Notes: generated by a model not told the origin, from the letters alone. Numbered from the stretch's first letter, positions 42,478 to 51,595 are shown. The stretch is 64,000 bases of DNA from Solibacillus silvestris_B (GCF_051967575.1 NZ_JBQCJW010000001.1:167173-231172); one strand, 5' to 3'. Numbers and translations: made by a program.

Positions 42478-44382
42478 TTACTCTTTTATGTTTCCTTCTT
42501 TCGAATAAAATCGCAATAAATCGCCATTCACAACTTTATCAGAATAATGAAGTTTTTCGTCCACCATAGCTTTTATTTTTTCTGCTGTTTCTAATTGCGA
42601 TGCATCAAGCGCTTCACCGGTCACAGCATCATAATATTTGCCATCGAGCGAATAAATCGTAGGGCTCACATAATCTCCGTTTCTAAAAGGAACAATCTCA
42701 CTATGCTCCTCAGATAAAAGGTCTGTGCCGAAATGGATATTGTCCTGTGTTTCGATACCCAGTAAATGCAATACTGTCGGCAGAAGATCTATTTGGCCGC
42801 CATAAGTATGCTGAATGCCGCCTTCCATCCCAGGCACGTAAATGAGTAATGGCACACGCTGTAAATCTGCATTCACAGCAGGCGTTATCTCCTCGCCGAT
42901 AATTTGCCCCATTGCTTTATGATGATTATCGGAAATCCCGTAATGATCCCCGTACATAACGACCATTGTATTGTCATATAGACCCGTTTCTTTTAAATAT
43001 GCGAAGAATTCCTCGATTGCTTCATCCGCATAGCGGGCAGTTTGGAAATAATTATCGACGCTGGCATCTCCCGTTGTCGCCTTGCCGATCGTCACTAAAT
43101 CTTGATCCATTTTATATGGGAAGTGATTGGCAACCGTAATGAATTTAGTATAAAACGGCTGCGGCAATGTTTCCAGCAAGCTTTTCGACTGCTCGAAAAA
43201 TGGCTTATCCAATAAACCGTATTCTGCCATGTTTTTTGGGTCGGCTGTATCATAATAACTTTCATCAAAAAATTGGTCATAGCCAAATTGCTTGTAAATA
43301 ATATTACGATTCCAGAAACTGCCGTTATTTCCATGGAACACTGCAGAAGTATAATCATAATCCTTCAAAATCGATGGAGCGGCCTGGAACGTATTTTGGC
43401 CTTTCGTAATATATGCCGAACCTTGCGGCAGTCCGAACAATGAATTTTCCAGCATAAACTCAGCGTCAGACGTTTTCCCTTGTGCTGTTTGATGATAGAA
43501 GTTGTCAAAATACATCGTATGCTCATTTTTTGCCAATGAATTTAAAAATGGTGTTACTTGCTCGCCTTCCAGCTCATAGTCAATTAAAAATGTTTGCATC
43601 GATTCTAAATGCAAATAGATGACATTCATATCTTTCGCTTTTCCAAAATAGCGCTCATTTGGCTCCGCGTAAAATGATTTCGTGTAGTTAATAATTTCAG
43701 TAATATCGCTGCTGTCGGCTAACGCACGCTCTGAAGATGCTTCAAACGTTTTAACTGAATCATAAATTGCATAATTGTACACGCCTAAATATTTTACTAT
43801 ATAGCTTCGGTCAAAGCCGCGGCTCAATAAATCCGGGCGATCCGCTTCTGCCAATTGCAAGTTCGCCGCTGACAATAAAACCGCAAATGCCATAATAGCG
43901 AACGGCATTTTAAAACCTGTTCTTTTTGGTTCAATATATACTTTATTTGTGAATCGTAAATAGACAAGCAGTAAAATATCTACAAAAAATAACAGATCAT
44001 AAGGCTTCAATAAGGATAAAACACTACCGCCCAAATCTCCGAAGTTTTGTGTTTGGGAAATTGTGGGAAGCGTAATAAAATCGCTGAAGAAACGATAATA
44101 TACGGCATTCGCGTATAATAACACCGTCATTAATGTGTACATGACAACCAATGCTGTAATTTTTCTTTTCCCTTTAAATAGAAATGCCACCGCCAAAAAT
44201 AACAGCGCTGAGCCTAATGGATTTAGTAATAACAGAAATTGTTGCAGCGTTCCCTCAACGCCCAATTCAAATTGTGTCAATTGCGTTATATAGGTTTTTA
44301 TCCACAGCATTAAAACAGCTAGAACATAGATTCCTATAAAGTTGTTCGATAGCACGCCTTTATTTTTTTCTAAGTTTTTCAC
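42478..44382 (-). CDS. ltaS: Lipoteichoic acid synthase (LtaS family)
   Basis: Adds glycerol-phosphate from phosphatidylglycerol to the LTA chain outside the membrane. 634 aa. Five membrane helices lie in residues ~12-185; the extracellular sulfatase-fold domain covers ~245-590. Metal/catalytic residues include E260 (HLESMQ), the nucleophile T304 (QGKTSDAEF), HGNNGSFWNRN and YGDHYGISDNHH. The signal-peptidase-type site after the last helix is not obvious. The GTG start has a modest GAGTGAG site. B. subtilis has four such paralogues; assignment to a specific one is not possible. Confidence 0.92.
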   Translation of the reverse strand: MKNLEKNKGVLSNNFIGIYVLAVLMLWIKTYITQLTQFELGVEGTLQQFLLLLNPLGSALLFLAVAFLFKGKRKITALVVMYTLMTVLLYANAVYYRFFSDFITLPTISQTQNFGDLGGSVLSLLKPYDLLFFVDILLLVYLRFTNKVYIEPKRTGFKMPFAIMAFAVLLSAANLQLAEADRPDLLSRGFDRSYIVKYLGVYNYAIYDSVKTFEASSERALADSSDITEIINYTKSFYAEPNERYFGKAKDMNVIYLHLESMQTFLIDYELEGEQVTPFLNSLAKNEHTMYFDNFYHQTAQGKTSDAEFMLENSLFGLPQGSAYITKGQNTFQAAPSILKDYDYTSAVFHGNNGSFWNRNIIYKQFGYDQFFDESYYDTADPKNMAEYGLLDKPFFEQSKSLLETLPQPFYTKFITVANHFPYKMDQDLVTIGKATTGDASVDNYFQTARYADEAIEEFFAYLKETGLYDNTMVVMYGDHYGISDNHHKAMGQIIGEEITPAVNADLQRVPLLIYVPGMEGGIQHTYGGQIDLLPTVLHLLGIETQDNIHFGTDLLSEEHSEIVPFRNGDYVSPTIYSLDGKYYDAVTGEALDASQLETAEKIKAMVDEKLHYSDKVVNGDLLRFYSKEGNIKE

Positions 44383-44571
44383 CCTGTACTCACTCTTTCT
44401 TTATTTAAAAGCTTTTCTTATATAATTAGAAAAACAAGAAACAATATACCAAAAAAACTTTCATTTATGCAACTATAATGTAACGATCTGCACTAAAAAA
44501 AGTTGCCAATTTAATAAGTTTCAGTGATTTTGTACAGGGATTCAACAATAAATATATTATAAGTTTTCCTT

Positions 44572-44600
44572 AAAAGAAGTAAACGAACCTCTTCTTTTTT
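44572..44600 (-). terminator. Weak terminator of the ABC-F/ASCH operon
   Basis: On the minus strand AAAGAAG pairs with CTTCTTT with a T tail, right at the ASCH stop. Confidence 0.5.
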
Positions 44601-45039
44601 ATTTCGGATATACTTTTTCAAAGCGTTCGCAAACTGTCAGCATATGTTCTGAAAACCTTTTGTTATATGCAGGCAGTAGTCGACTAAAGAACGCAATATG
44701 CGCCTCTTTCCATTCTTCATAAGTACCTTCCCCTTCCATTAACGCAAAATCTACGGGCACTTCATTAAATGGATAAATTTCAACTTTTTCAGTTTTTATA
44801 ATGGCAACCGGTTCTTCTCGACTATTTAGAATTATTTGATACTCGCCGACTTTTGGCAATGGTTCCCCTTCTACTTCATATAAAGGATAGCTTGAACAAG
44901 TAGCTGTTTTTGTTCCCTCTACAACAAGACTCGCCAACCAATCTGCTTTCTCGCCAAACTGGAACGCTTCTGTATAACGTATATTTTGCAGCCCTTCCAG
45001 CTCACAAAACTTTTGCCAATATGCTTCGTTCTTATTCAT
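44599..45039 (-). CDS. ASCH-domain protein
   Basis: 146 aa. ADWLASLVVEGTKTATCSSY, PLPKVGEYQIILNSREEPVAII and ALMEGEGTYEEWKEAH follow the ASCH fold (a PUA-like beta barrel thought to bind RNA). Its ATG overlaps the ABC-F stop by 4 nt (ATGA), so the two are translationally coupled. The link with a ribosome-acting ABC-F protein suggests a role near translation, but none is known. Confidence 0.85.
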   Translation of the reverse strand: MNKNEAYWQKFCELEGLQNIRYTEAFQFGEKADWLASLVVEGTKTATCSSYPLYEVEGEPLPKVGEYQIILNSREEPVAIIKTEKVEIYPFNEVPVDFALMEGEGTYEEWKEAHIAFFSRLLPAYNKRFSEHMLTVCERFEKVYPK

Positions 45040-46649
45040 CTATATAACTCCTTTTGTTTCGTTCTAGCCCACTCGAATGGTCCTTCATGGACAGTGAGGC
45101 ACTGATTTTCCAGCCATGCTGTTTTCGTAAATAATCTTTGCAGAAAGTAGCGGTCATGGCTTATCGCAAGTATCGTTCCTTGGAAATTTTCAAGCGCTTC
45201 TTCCAGTGCTTCCCTCGATTCGATATCCAAATGGTTCGTCGGTTCATCCAAAACGAGAACATTGCATTTTTGAACCATCAGCTGTGCTAAACGAAGTCGC
45301 ATTTTTTCCCCTCCGCTGAGCTGCTCGACTTTTTTGAACACATCATGACCATAAAATAAAAACTGCGCCAACATATGCCGCGCATCGTATTCTGTCAATG
45401 AAACTTGTTCCCGGAACACATCGATTAGCCGCCGCTTACCATCGAATTGGTCGAACTGCTGTGCAAGATAGCCTATTTTTAAATTGCTCCCTTGCTTCAT
45501 TTCCCCATCTACAGGCTGCATTTGCCCGAGCAGAATTTTGACAAGCGTCGATTTTCCTGTTCCGTTATTTCCGATTATCGCTAATCGATCCTGAAAATAA
45601 ACAGATAACCGGACATCGATAAATAAAAAGTTGTCACCAAAACCATGCGAAATATTGTGTAAAGTAAATACTTCTTTCCCAGTACGATTTTCCGCTGTTA
45701 ACTGTAATTTCATTTGGCGCTCATTTTTCGGCCTCTTCACCAATTCCATTCGCTCTAACATTTTTTCCATCGCTTTCGCTTTACGGAATAAATCCGGATT
45801 CGGTGGAGATGCTTCATTCGCCCATTGACGCAGACGACGAATCGCCTCTTTTATTTTTTGAATCTTCTTTTGCTGTTCCTGGTATACTGCAAACTGCTGG
45901 GCAATTTTCGCTTCCTTATTTTGAAGATATTGATCGTAATTTCCTTTATTCATCCAAATTTCGCCGTCTTCAATTTCCGCCACATGCTGAACGATCCGGT
46001 TTAAAAACATACGATCATGAGAAATGACAACAACCGCTCCTTTAAAATAAAGCAAATAATCTTCCAGCCATTCGATTGCTGCCAAATCCAAATGATTCGT
46101 TGGTTCATCTAATAAAAGGATATCCGGCTGCTCCAGCAAAATTTGGGCGAGCATGACCTTCGTTTTTTCACCGCCGCTTAACGCTTCAAATGGCTGTTCC
46201 AATAATTCGGCAATATTCAATCCATTTGCAATAGAGGCAATTTTCGCTTCAATTTCATAGCCTCCATTTGCAATATATCGCTCCTGTATTTCGCCATATT
46301 GATGAAGAATCTTCTCTGACATATCTGTTCTCATACGCTGTTCTAAACCCATCATACGCGCTTTCACTTCATGCAGTTCGGCAAATGCTTCAGATAAAAC
46401 ATCGAAAACTGTTGAATTTGTATAAGCAGGAATTTGATGCAAATAGCCTATTTTTTGACCTTTCGCTTTTATAACTCTGCCTTGGTCAGGATGTTCGACA
46501 CCTGCCAGCAATTTAAATAGTGTCGTTTTCCCGCACCCATTTCGTCCCACTATCGCCATACGCTCTCCATTGTTCACTTCAAATGAAAGATCCTTGAAAA
46601 TTAAGTTGCCACCCATTGATTTCGTTATATTTTCCGCTTTTAATTGCAT
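45036..46649 (-). CDS. ABC-F family ATPase
   Basis: 537 aa, two ABC cassettes and no membrane helices. Cassette 1 has GRNGCGKT (residues 35-42), LSGGEKTK and LLLDEPTNHLD. Cassette 2 has GNNGTGKST, LSGGEKMR and LVLDEPTNHLD. A linker of ~80 residues rich in K/R/Q lies between, as in ribosome-protection ABC-F proteins. There is no long C-terminal coiled coil, unlike YfmR. GGAGG precedes the ATG at 46649; the in-frame stretch to 46703 runs back into the attenuator hairpin. A leader ORF and terminator upstream (46684-46880) suggest antibiotic- or ribosome-responsive control. Subfamily and drug range unknown. Confidence 0.88.
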   Translation of the reverse strand: MQLKAENITKSMGGNLIFKDLSFEVNNGERMAIVGRNGCGKTTLFKLLAGVEHPDQGRVIKAKGQKIGYLHQIPAYTNSTVFDVLSEAFAELHEVKARMMGLEQRMRTDMSEKILHQYGEIQERYIANGGYEIEAKIASIANGLNIAELLEQPFEALSGGEKTKVMLAQILLEQPDILLLDEPTNHLDLAAIEWLEDYLLYFKGAVVVISHDRMFLNRIVQHVAEIEDGEIWMNKGNYDQYLQNKEAKIAQQFAVYQEQQKKIQKIKEAIRRLRQWANEASPPNPDLFRKAKAMEKMLERMELVKRPKNERQMKLQLTAENRTGKEVFTLHNISHGFGDNFLFIDVRLSVYFQDRLAIIGNNGTGKSTLVKILLGQMQPVDGEMKQGSNLKIGYLAQQFDQFDGKRRLIDVFREQVSLTEYDARHMLAQFLFYGHDVFKKVEQLSGGEKMRLRLAQLMVQKCNVLVLDEPTNHLDIESREALEEALENFQGTILAISHDRYFLQRLFTKTAWLENQCLTVHEGPFEWARTKQKELYR

Positions 46650-46675
46650 ATTCCACGCCTCCGCAAGCGCAGCTA

Positions 46676-46715
46676 AAACAACAAAAAGACTGCCCATTAA
46701 CAAGAGCAGCCTTTT
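46676..46715 (-). terminator. Attenuator hairpin upstream of the ABC-F gene
   Basis: On the minus strand AAAAGGCTGC (46715-46706) pairs with GCAGTCTTTT (46693-46684; one G-U), followed by TTTGTTGTTTT, 35 nt before the ABC-F start. A terminator here, inside the 5' leader, would be expected to limit transcription of the operon. Confidence 0.75.
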
Positions 46716-46748
46716 CTGAAAAATGATGAAAAGAATGAAGTTAATTAG

Positions 46749-46880
46749 CTACGCATTATTTTTAAATTGTCTAAAAAAGGACACACCTATCCCGTTAGAC
46801 GCAAATTTAAAAGTAATGACACGTGCAAAATACATAGCTGTATCTACCTTCACACCTGTCTCCATAGCCAAATTCTTCAT
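46749..46880 (-). CDS. 43-aa leader ORF of the ABC-F operon
   Basis: A short ORF with a very strong ribosome site (GGGGGTGAAAAG then ATG at 46880) encoding 43 aa: MKNLAMETGVKVDTAMYFAR in the first half, then an aromatic, basic tail ending FFRQFKNNA and TAG. No homologue is recognised. Its start region (46875-46888) is perfectly complementary over 14 nt to a segment just before the terminator (46727-46740). This suggests a translated leader peptide whose translation controls read-through. A stand-alone small protein is the alternative. Confidence 0.65.
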   Translation of the reverse strand: MKNLAMETGVKVDTAMYFARVITFKFASNGIGVSFFRQFKNNA

Positions 46881-47109
46881 TCTTTTCACCCCCGTCCACT
46901 TAAATTATTTCAATATTACCATATTTCAATCAAAAAAGATATACTGAGAATTGGGGATGGGAAAGAAGAATAATTCCTTCTGCTGTAAATAAAATTATCC
47001 GCAGCAAATTATGACGGGAGGCTTAACTAATAACAAATCTTTTTAATGTATTTCACCCATTTAACTATTGCAATATAAGCTTTATTAAAAGATGAAAGGG
47101 GTCTTCAAA

Positions 47110-47910
47110 ATGGCTGTAAAACACTTTTTCAATGGTTGCCACGGGAAAATGTCTTATATAAAAATCGAAGGGAAAAAAGATTTTCCAACAATTATTTTCA
47201 TGGATGGATTTGGAGGGGCAAACAATTATTTAGGCTTAAAAAATATAGCTAAGAGAATAGATATTCGTTATACAAAATTATTTATCGATCGCTTAGGCGT
47301 TTGTGAAAGCGATGAAACAATTATCGCAAGAACTTGGGAAAATATCGTTTTCGAGATTCGTGAATTAATCGAACATGTTGTAAAGAAACCTATTTTGTTC
47401 TTTGCTCATTCAGCAAATGGTCCTCTTGCCCTTGCCTATCAGCATACATATCCAGAAGACGTACTTGGTATAATCGGTGTTGAGCCTACTACAAAAAATG
47501 GTGAAGTCCTTTTTCAAACAAAGGCATATAAAGCCGCAACTTCCTGGATGAATAATCTTTCCACAGTCGAGCGCAACCAAATCTTCATCGACCCCGAATG
47601 GACAGAAGAGGAAAAATTAGAGGAAGAACGGACAGCAAAACATATAATTGAAGGCAGTACATTATTTAATGAATATTTAATGGGACAAAAAAATTTACAA
47701 AGTATTTCGCAATTGCCTAAAATTAAAAATTTACCGATGCTAATTTTTTTACAACCTTTCCGCGAAGAAGAATATCGTTGCTCTGAATATGCCGAAAATG
47801 ATACTACGTATATTTTGATGGATGGTCATCATTATTTACATCGTATCCATCCAGATAATGTAGCGAAAGAAGTAAATCATTGGCTAAATCATAAAGCAGG
47901 ATATAAGTAA
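47110..47910 (+). CDS. Alpha/beta hydrolase
   Basis: 266 aa. The strand FPTIIFMDGFGGANNYLGL precedes the oxyanion region; the nucleophile elbow reads ILFFAHSANGPLALAY (S within A-H-S-A-N rather than G-x-S-x-G); the catalytic His lies in MDGHHYLHRIHPDNVA. The acid is probably in the LIFLQPFREEEY region. Substrate unknown. AAAGGGG lies 8 nt before the ATG at 47110; the earlier ATG (47092) has none. Monocistronic. Confidence 0.83.
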   Translation: MAVKHFFNGCHGKMSYIKIEGKKDFPTIIFMDGFGGANNYLGLKNIAKRIDIRYTKLFIDRLGVCESDETIIARTWENIVFEIRELIEHVVKKPILFFAHSANGPLALAYQHTYPEDVLGIIGVEPTTKNGEVLFQTKAYKAATSWMNNLSTVERNQIFIDPEWTEEEKLEEERTAKHIIEGSTLFNEYLMGQKNLQSISQLPKIKNLPMLIFLQPFREEEYRCSEYAENDTTYILMDGHHYLHRIHPDNVAKEVNHWLNHKAGYK

Positions 47911-47977
47911 TCTTTCAATTTTAAAAAGAAATTAATACCATCCTTCCCTTATTAAATTGTGATACAAATAAAAAATA

Positions 47978-48126
47978 ATGAACTTGGTGAATCAACTATT
48001 TCAATCGAATCCCAAAGACTATAAAATATTAAAAAGGAAGTAGCAGAAAAACATTGCATAAAGCTCGTCCATTACAAACTTAACTCTATATTTATGCGTG
48101 AAGATTTATTTTACAAAAATAACTAA
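47978..48126 (+). pseudogene. Frameshifted coding-like remnant
   Basis: An ATG at 47978 opens NLVNQLFQSNPKDYKIL; with one frameshift at the A run near 48035 it continues KEVAEKHCIKLVHYKLNSIF and MREDLFYKNN to a stop at 48124-48126. It reads like the end of a real protein, but no family is recognised and the ribosome site is poor. Confidence 0.35.
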
Positions 48127-48151
48127 TTTAAAATAGATAGGTTTGTTCGCT

Positions 48152-48691
48152 ATGACAGAATCTATATTTAAATCATTAGTTATTACTATATTATATAGAA
48201 AAATAACTCTACTCGAGGTGGTTATTATCCTTAAAGAGAAGTTCGAAATCATCAGGCATCAGAAAAACTTTCTAACTTTCATACAAAGCTTAGAAAAATT
48301 AAATGAAGATGTTTTAAGGACTCCTATCCATGATGGTAAATGGTCTGTCATAGAAATAATTGGCCACTTTTACCCTTGGGATGAATTTGTTTTAAAAAAG
48401 AGAATCCCGTATTTATTGACGAACAGTGAGCTGCCGCCCAGCCCGAATGCCGATCTATTGAATTTGCGTTCAGTTCAGCTTGTCAGAAATGAAGATATCC
48501 CCCATACAATTAAAAAGTGTATTCGTATACGAACAGAATTAATTGAGACATTAAACGAACTCCCTGAAGAAGATTGGTTGGCTGAATTAAAAATTAATCA
48601 ATCTACATTATCGCTGTATTCTTATTTTAAAGGATTGATGGAGCATGACGTTCATCATATGAAGCAAATCAAATCTTATTTGGGCAAATAG
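48152..48691 (+). CDS. DinB-family protein, start uncertain
   Basis: The DinB four-helix bundle (metal-dependent, often bacillithiol-related) covers the C-terminal ~150 residues: EIIRHQKNFLTFIQSLEKLN, HDGKWSVIEIIGHFYPWDEF (a histidine ligand) and GLMEHDVHHMKQIKSYL (H-x3-H ligands). The ATG at 48152 gives 179 aa with a hydrophobic 22-aa head that is not typical of the family. A better ribosome site (GAGGTGG at 48215-48221) precedes codons ATT, ATC and CTT just where DinB proteins normally begin. A rare start codon there is therefore possible. Confidence 0.75.
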   Translation: MTESIFKSLVITILYRKITLLEVVIILKEKFEIIRHQKNFLTFIQSLEKLNEDVLRTPIHDGKWSVIEIIGHFYPWDEFVLKKRIPYLLTNSELPPSPNADLLNLRSVQLVRNEDIPHTIKKCIRIRTELIETLNELPEEDWLAELKINQSTLSLYSYFKGLMEHDVHHMKQIKSYLGK

Positions 48692-48811
48692 GTAATAAAC
48701 CTTTGCACAGAGTATCGCTACTAGAATTAGAGCAAGCAGAAAACTTGGACAGGAAACCATTTTCCATTACTAAACGTCAAATCTCAAAACACTATTGGGA
48801 GTTTGTGTAAA

Positions 48812-49627
48812 ATGGAACTAATAACAGGAAAACTTATTATAATCGCGCTATTTATTTTGATTATTCATTCGATTGAAACACTGGCTTATGCTGTTCGCTT
48901 ATCCGGGGCTCGTGCACGTTTATTGGCATCAGCACTTTCACTTTTCAATATTATGGTAATGGTATCAAGGTTATCGAATATGATGCAACAGCCTTTTACC
49001 GGAAGTTTAATCGATAACGCGCCGCCAGATAACGCACTGCCATTTGTCGAAAATCAGTTTCGGTTCATTCTCGGTTCCGCTTCATTAGGCACCTTATTAG
49101 GAATGCTCCTTATCCCTACCTTTGTCGCCATTTTTTCTAGAGCAATCATTCATTTGGTGGCTGAACGCGGCTCTATTCCTGCATTATTCAAAAAAGGCTT
49201 GTCTTTGGAATATATACGGCGTGCAGTAAAACATATCCGCAAGCCAAATTATTCATATTTACGAGGCATTGGTTTAAAGGATATCCCTAAAAAGCTGTTT
49301 CTTATTAATGTTGTCGTGACCGCGGTTTATACAACGGGCGTATTTTCCGCATTGTACGCTAGTTTATTAGTACCGGAATATAAAACGACGGCCATTATGG
49401 CTTCCGGACTTGTGAACGGTATCGGGACAATGCTATTAATTGTTTTCATCGACCCAAAAATATCACTGCTTGCAGACGCAGTCATTAATAATCGAGGTAG
49501 CTATACGCATTTAAAAAGGGCTTCCATTATGATGATGAGCTCAAGATTTTTAGGGACACTTCTTGCGCAAGCCCTCTTTATTCCTGCTGCGCATTATATT
49601 GCATGGTTCGCGAAGTTCATTGCCTAA
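48812..49627 (+). CDS. amj: Lipid II flippase, Amj family
   Basis: Moves lipid-linked peptidoglycan precursor across the membrane, an alternative to MurJ. 271 aa with six to seven hydrophobic helices. The opening LIIIALFILIIHSIETLAYAVRLSGARAR is diagnostic of Amj (B. subtilis YdaH), as is the FPA-type ending ALFIPAAHYIAWF. GGGAG lies about 10 nt before the ATG at 48812; the upstream TTG (48803) is less likely. In B. subtilis amj is induced by SigM; no SigM promoter was identified here. A small membrane gene follows. Confidence 0.9.
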   Translation: MELITGKLIIIALFILIIHSIETLAYAVRLSGARARLLASALSLFNIMVMVSRLSNMMQQPFTGSLIDNAPPDNALPFVENQFRFILGSASLGTLLGMLLIPTFVAIFSRAIIHLVAERGSIPALFKKGLSLEYIRRAVKHIRKPNYSYLRGIGLKDIPKKLFLINVVVTAVYTTGVFSALYASLLVPEYKTTAIMASGLVNGIGTMLLIVFIDPKISLLADAVINNRGSYTHLKRASIMMMSSRFLGTLLAQALFIPAAHYIAWFAKFIA

Positions 49628-49644
49628 ATATTGGAGGTGGCTGT

Positions 49645-49986
49645 ATGTCCATTCTATTTCTGATTGTTGCTGTTATAGGTGTTTGCATTGCCTTCACTCT
49701 TTATTTCATAGGGAGTGATACAGTAAAGCCAGCTAAATTAAGCTATACTTTCTTAGCATTAACGGTCGTCGTTTGGGCCTGTTTTTTAACAGGAGTTTTC
49801 ACGCTTTTTCCTGATAAAACAGCAAATATATTATGGGAGAGCAGCTGGATTGGGCTGCTGATTCTCGGTTTTGTTACCTTTATTTATGAATTTAAAAATA
49901 GTAAGGCATATGCATTTTCCGCTTTAATTATTTGCTTCATTAATGGCAGTTTTTATATGTTTGCGAAGTTGATTGCGAGTATGTAA
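49645..49986 (+). CDS. Small four-helix membrane protein
   Basis: 113 aa, with hydrophobic helices at ~2-22, 33-52, 62-82 and 90-110. No family recognised. GGAGGTGG precedes the ATG at 49645, 17 nt after amj, so it is probably in the same transcript. The longer frame starting at 49603 overlaps amj and is rejected. Confidence 0.7.
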   Translation: MSILFLIVAVIGVCIAFTLYFIGSDTVKPAKLSYTFLALTVVVWACFLTGVFTLFPDKTANILWESSWIGLLILGFVTFIYEFKNSKAYAFSALIICFINGSFYMFAKLIASM

Positions 49987-50083
49987 AGTTTGCATAGAAG
50001 GAAAATTTAATGGGGATACTTCGATTGATTTTTATAACTAAAGATGGATTTCCATTATGCCGTTTTTTTAATTTTCGTGCTTC

Positions 50084-50497
50084 GTTCCACTTTAGAGCTG
50101 AAACTTTCTACTTTACCCTGCATTTGTTCTACTTTTGCACCAAAACTTTCTACTTTCCACTGCATTTGTTCTACTTTTGCACCAAAACTTTCTACTTTCC
50201 TCGGCTGCCGTTCTACTTTCAAGCCGAGATTTTCCACTTTCCAGGCCTCGTTCTACTTTAAGGCTGAAACTTTCTACTTTCCACTGCATTTGTTCTACTT
50301 TTGTACCAAAACTTTCTACTTTCCTCGGCTGCCGTTCTACTTTCAAGCCGAGATTTTCCACCTCCCAGGCCTCGTTCTACTTTAAGGCTGAAACTTTCTA
50401 CTTTACCCAGCATCCGTTCTACTTTCGAGCCAAAACTTATTACTTCCCTGCACGAGTTCCACTTTCAAGCCAAAACTTTCTATCTCCCATAGCATTT
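50084..50497. repeat. Tandem repeat array, about ten units of 40-42 bp
   Basis: Each unit follows GTTCTACTTT-(7-9 nt)-AAACTTTCTACTTTCC-(8-10 nt). Units are degenerate, with sizes mixed between 40 and 42 bp. A higher-order ~124-bp block (units 3-5 and 6-8) is repeated. On the minus strand the 42-bp units would encode a 14-residue heptad-like repeat (KVESFGAKVEQMQ), but the 40-bp units break the frame. There is no start with a ribosome site and a stable gene is not supported. It fills the 49987-50620 gap. Confidence 0.8.
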
Positions 50498-50620
50498 GTT
50501 CCCGGTACCTCTTTTGAATAGACAAACCCTGAAACGTTAACAGAACTTTTATTTTCCCTTTTCGCAAATTTGCGTTACGATAAGAGGTGGATGCAATTTA
50601 GATTGGAGGATGTCTCCCTG

Positions 50621-51445
50621 ATGACAACGAAACAATTACAAAAAGATGCGATGCGCGTTTTAAAAGAGACGAGCCGTACATTTTATATTCCCATTACTTT
50701 TTTAGATAAAGAATTGAAATTAACGGTTGCGGCGGCATATTTAGCGATGCGCGCCATTGATGAAATCGAAGACCATGAAGATGTTTCCAAAGAAGCGAAA
50801 AACGAGGCATTATTAAAAGTGGCTGAGCTATTGAAGGCACCTGTATTGGACATCGCGGCTTATAATGAAGCATTGGCACCCATAGCAGATAAAATGCCGG
50901 AAGTTACATTGCGCTTGGCGGACTGGTTGGAGGTTTGCCCACAAGATGCACGGGCGATCGTCACATCCGCAACTAGCGAAATGGCAGAGGGAATGGCGAA
51001 ATGGGCCCTTGCGAACTGGCAAGTGCATACGAAGGAAGATTTGGACGACTATACATATTATGTCGCCGGTCTAGTAGGTGTGATGCTGTCAGAGCTTTGG
51101 GAATGGAGTGCGGGCACGAAAACAGATCGGGAGCTTGCGATCGGATATGGCCGCGGCTTGCAGGCTGTGAATATTTTACGAAACGAGCAAGAAGATTTAG
51201 ACGAGCGCGGCGTTAGCTTCGTGCCGGATGGCTGGACACGCGCTGAGCTATTCGCATATGCAGAGGAAAACTTAGCCAAGGCGGACCTTTATATGAAAGA
51301 TTTAGACAAACGCTCCATTAAGCTGTTCTGCCGATTACCGCTCGCTTTAGCCCATAAAACATTGCAGGCGATGCGTGAAGGGCGCGAAAAAATATCCCGT
51401 TCCGAAGTCGAGGCAACCGTCGAGGAAATTCAGTACCATCAATAA
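50621..51445 (+). CDS. Squalene/phytoene synthase family protein
   Basis: 274 aa. The first aspartate-rich motif is RAIDEIEDHED, and the second is NILRNEQEDLDERG within GYGRGLQAVNILRN; both match trans-isoprenyl head-to-head synthases. KETSRTFYIPITFL near the start is the family N-terminus. It may make a C30 carotenoid or squalene-like precursor, as with B. subtilis YisP or CrtM-type proteins, but no desaturase is adjacent. GGAGG lies 11 nt before the ATG at 50621; an earlier in-frame ATG at 50591 is possible. Confidence 0.85.
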   Translation: MTTKQLQKDAMRVLKETSRTFYIPITFLDKELKLTVAAAYLAMRAIDEIEDHEDVSKEAKNEALLKVAELLKAPVLDIAAYNEALAPIADKMPEVTLRLADWLEVCPQDARAIVTSATSEMAEGMAKWALANWQVHTKEDLDDYTYYVAGLVGVMLSELWEWSAGTKTDRELAIGYGRGLQAVNILRNEQEDLDERGVSFVPDGWTRAELFAYAEENLAKADLYMKDLDKRSIKLFCRLPLALAHKTLQAMREGREKISRSEVEATVEEIQYHQ

Positions 51446-51545
51446 AAAGGATTCTCCAAAAAGAAATCCCCGAAAATCCGGGATAAATGAAAATATTTTT
51501 TATCGTTTAAACGTCGACCCTCAGCAAAATAAGCCACTATATACA

Positions 51546-51594
51546 AAGGTGCTGCCACTAAAGAACCGATTCTTTTCGTGACAGCACCTTTTTC
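51546..51594. terminator. Bidirectional terminator
   Basis: AAGGTGCTGCCAC pairs with GTGACAGCACCTT (one mismatch) with T and A runs. It separates the synthase gene from the convergent DUF4181 gene. Confidence 0.85.
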
Positions 51595-51595
51595 T

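Noticed and set aside
48702..48811. Protein-like frame after the DinB gene (HRVSLLELEQAENLDRKP)
   Set aside because: Looks coding, but no start with a ribosome site (only TTG in a poor context) and no family recognised; could be another gene remnant. Left unlisted as a gene.
50010..50521. Several long frames across the tandem repeat on both strands
   Set aside because: They are open because the repeat lacks stops, switch frame at 40-bp units, and no ribosome site precedes them.
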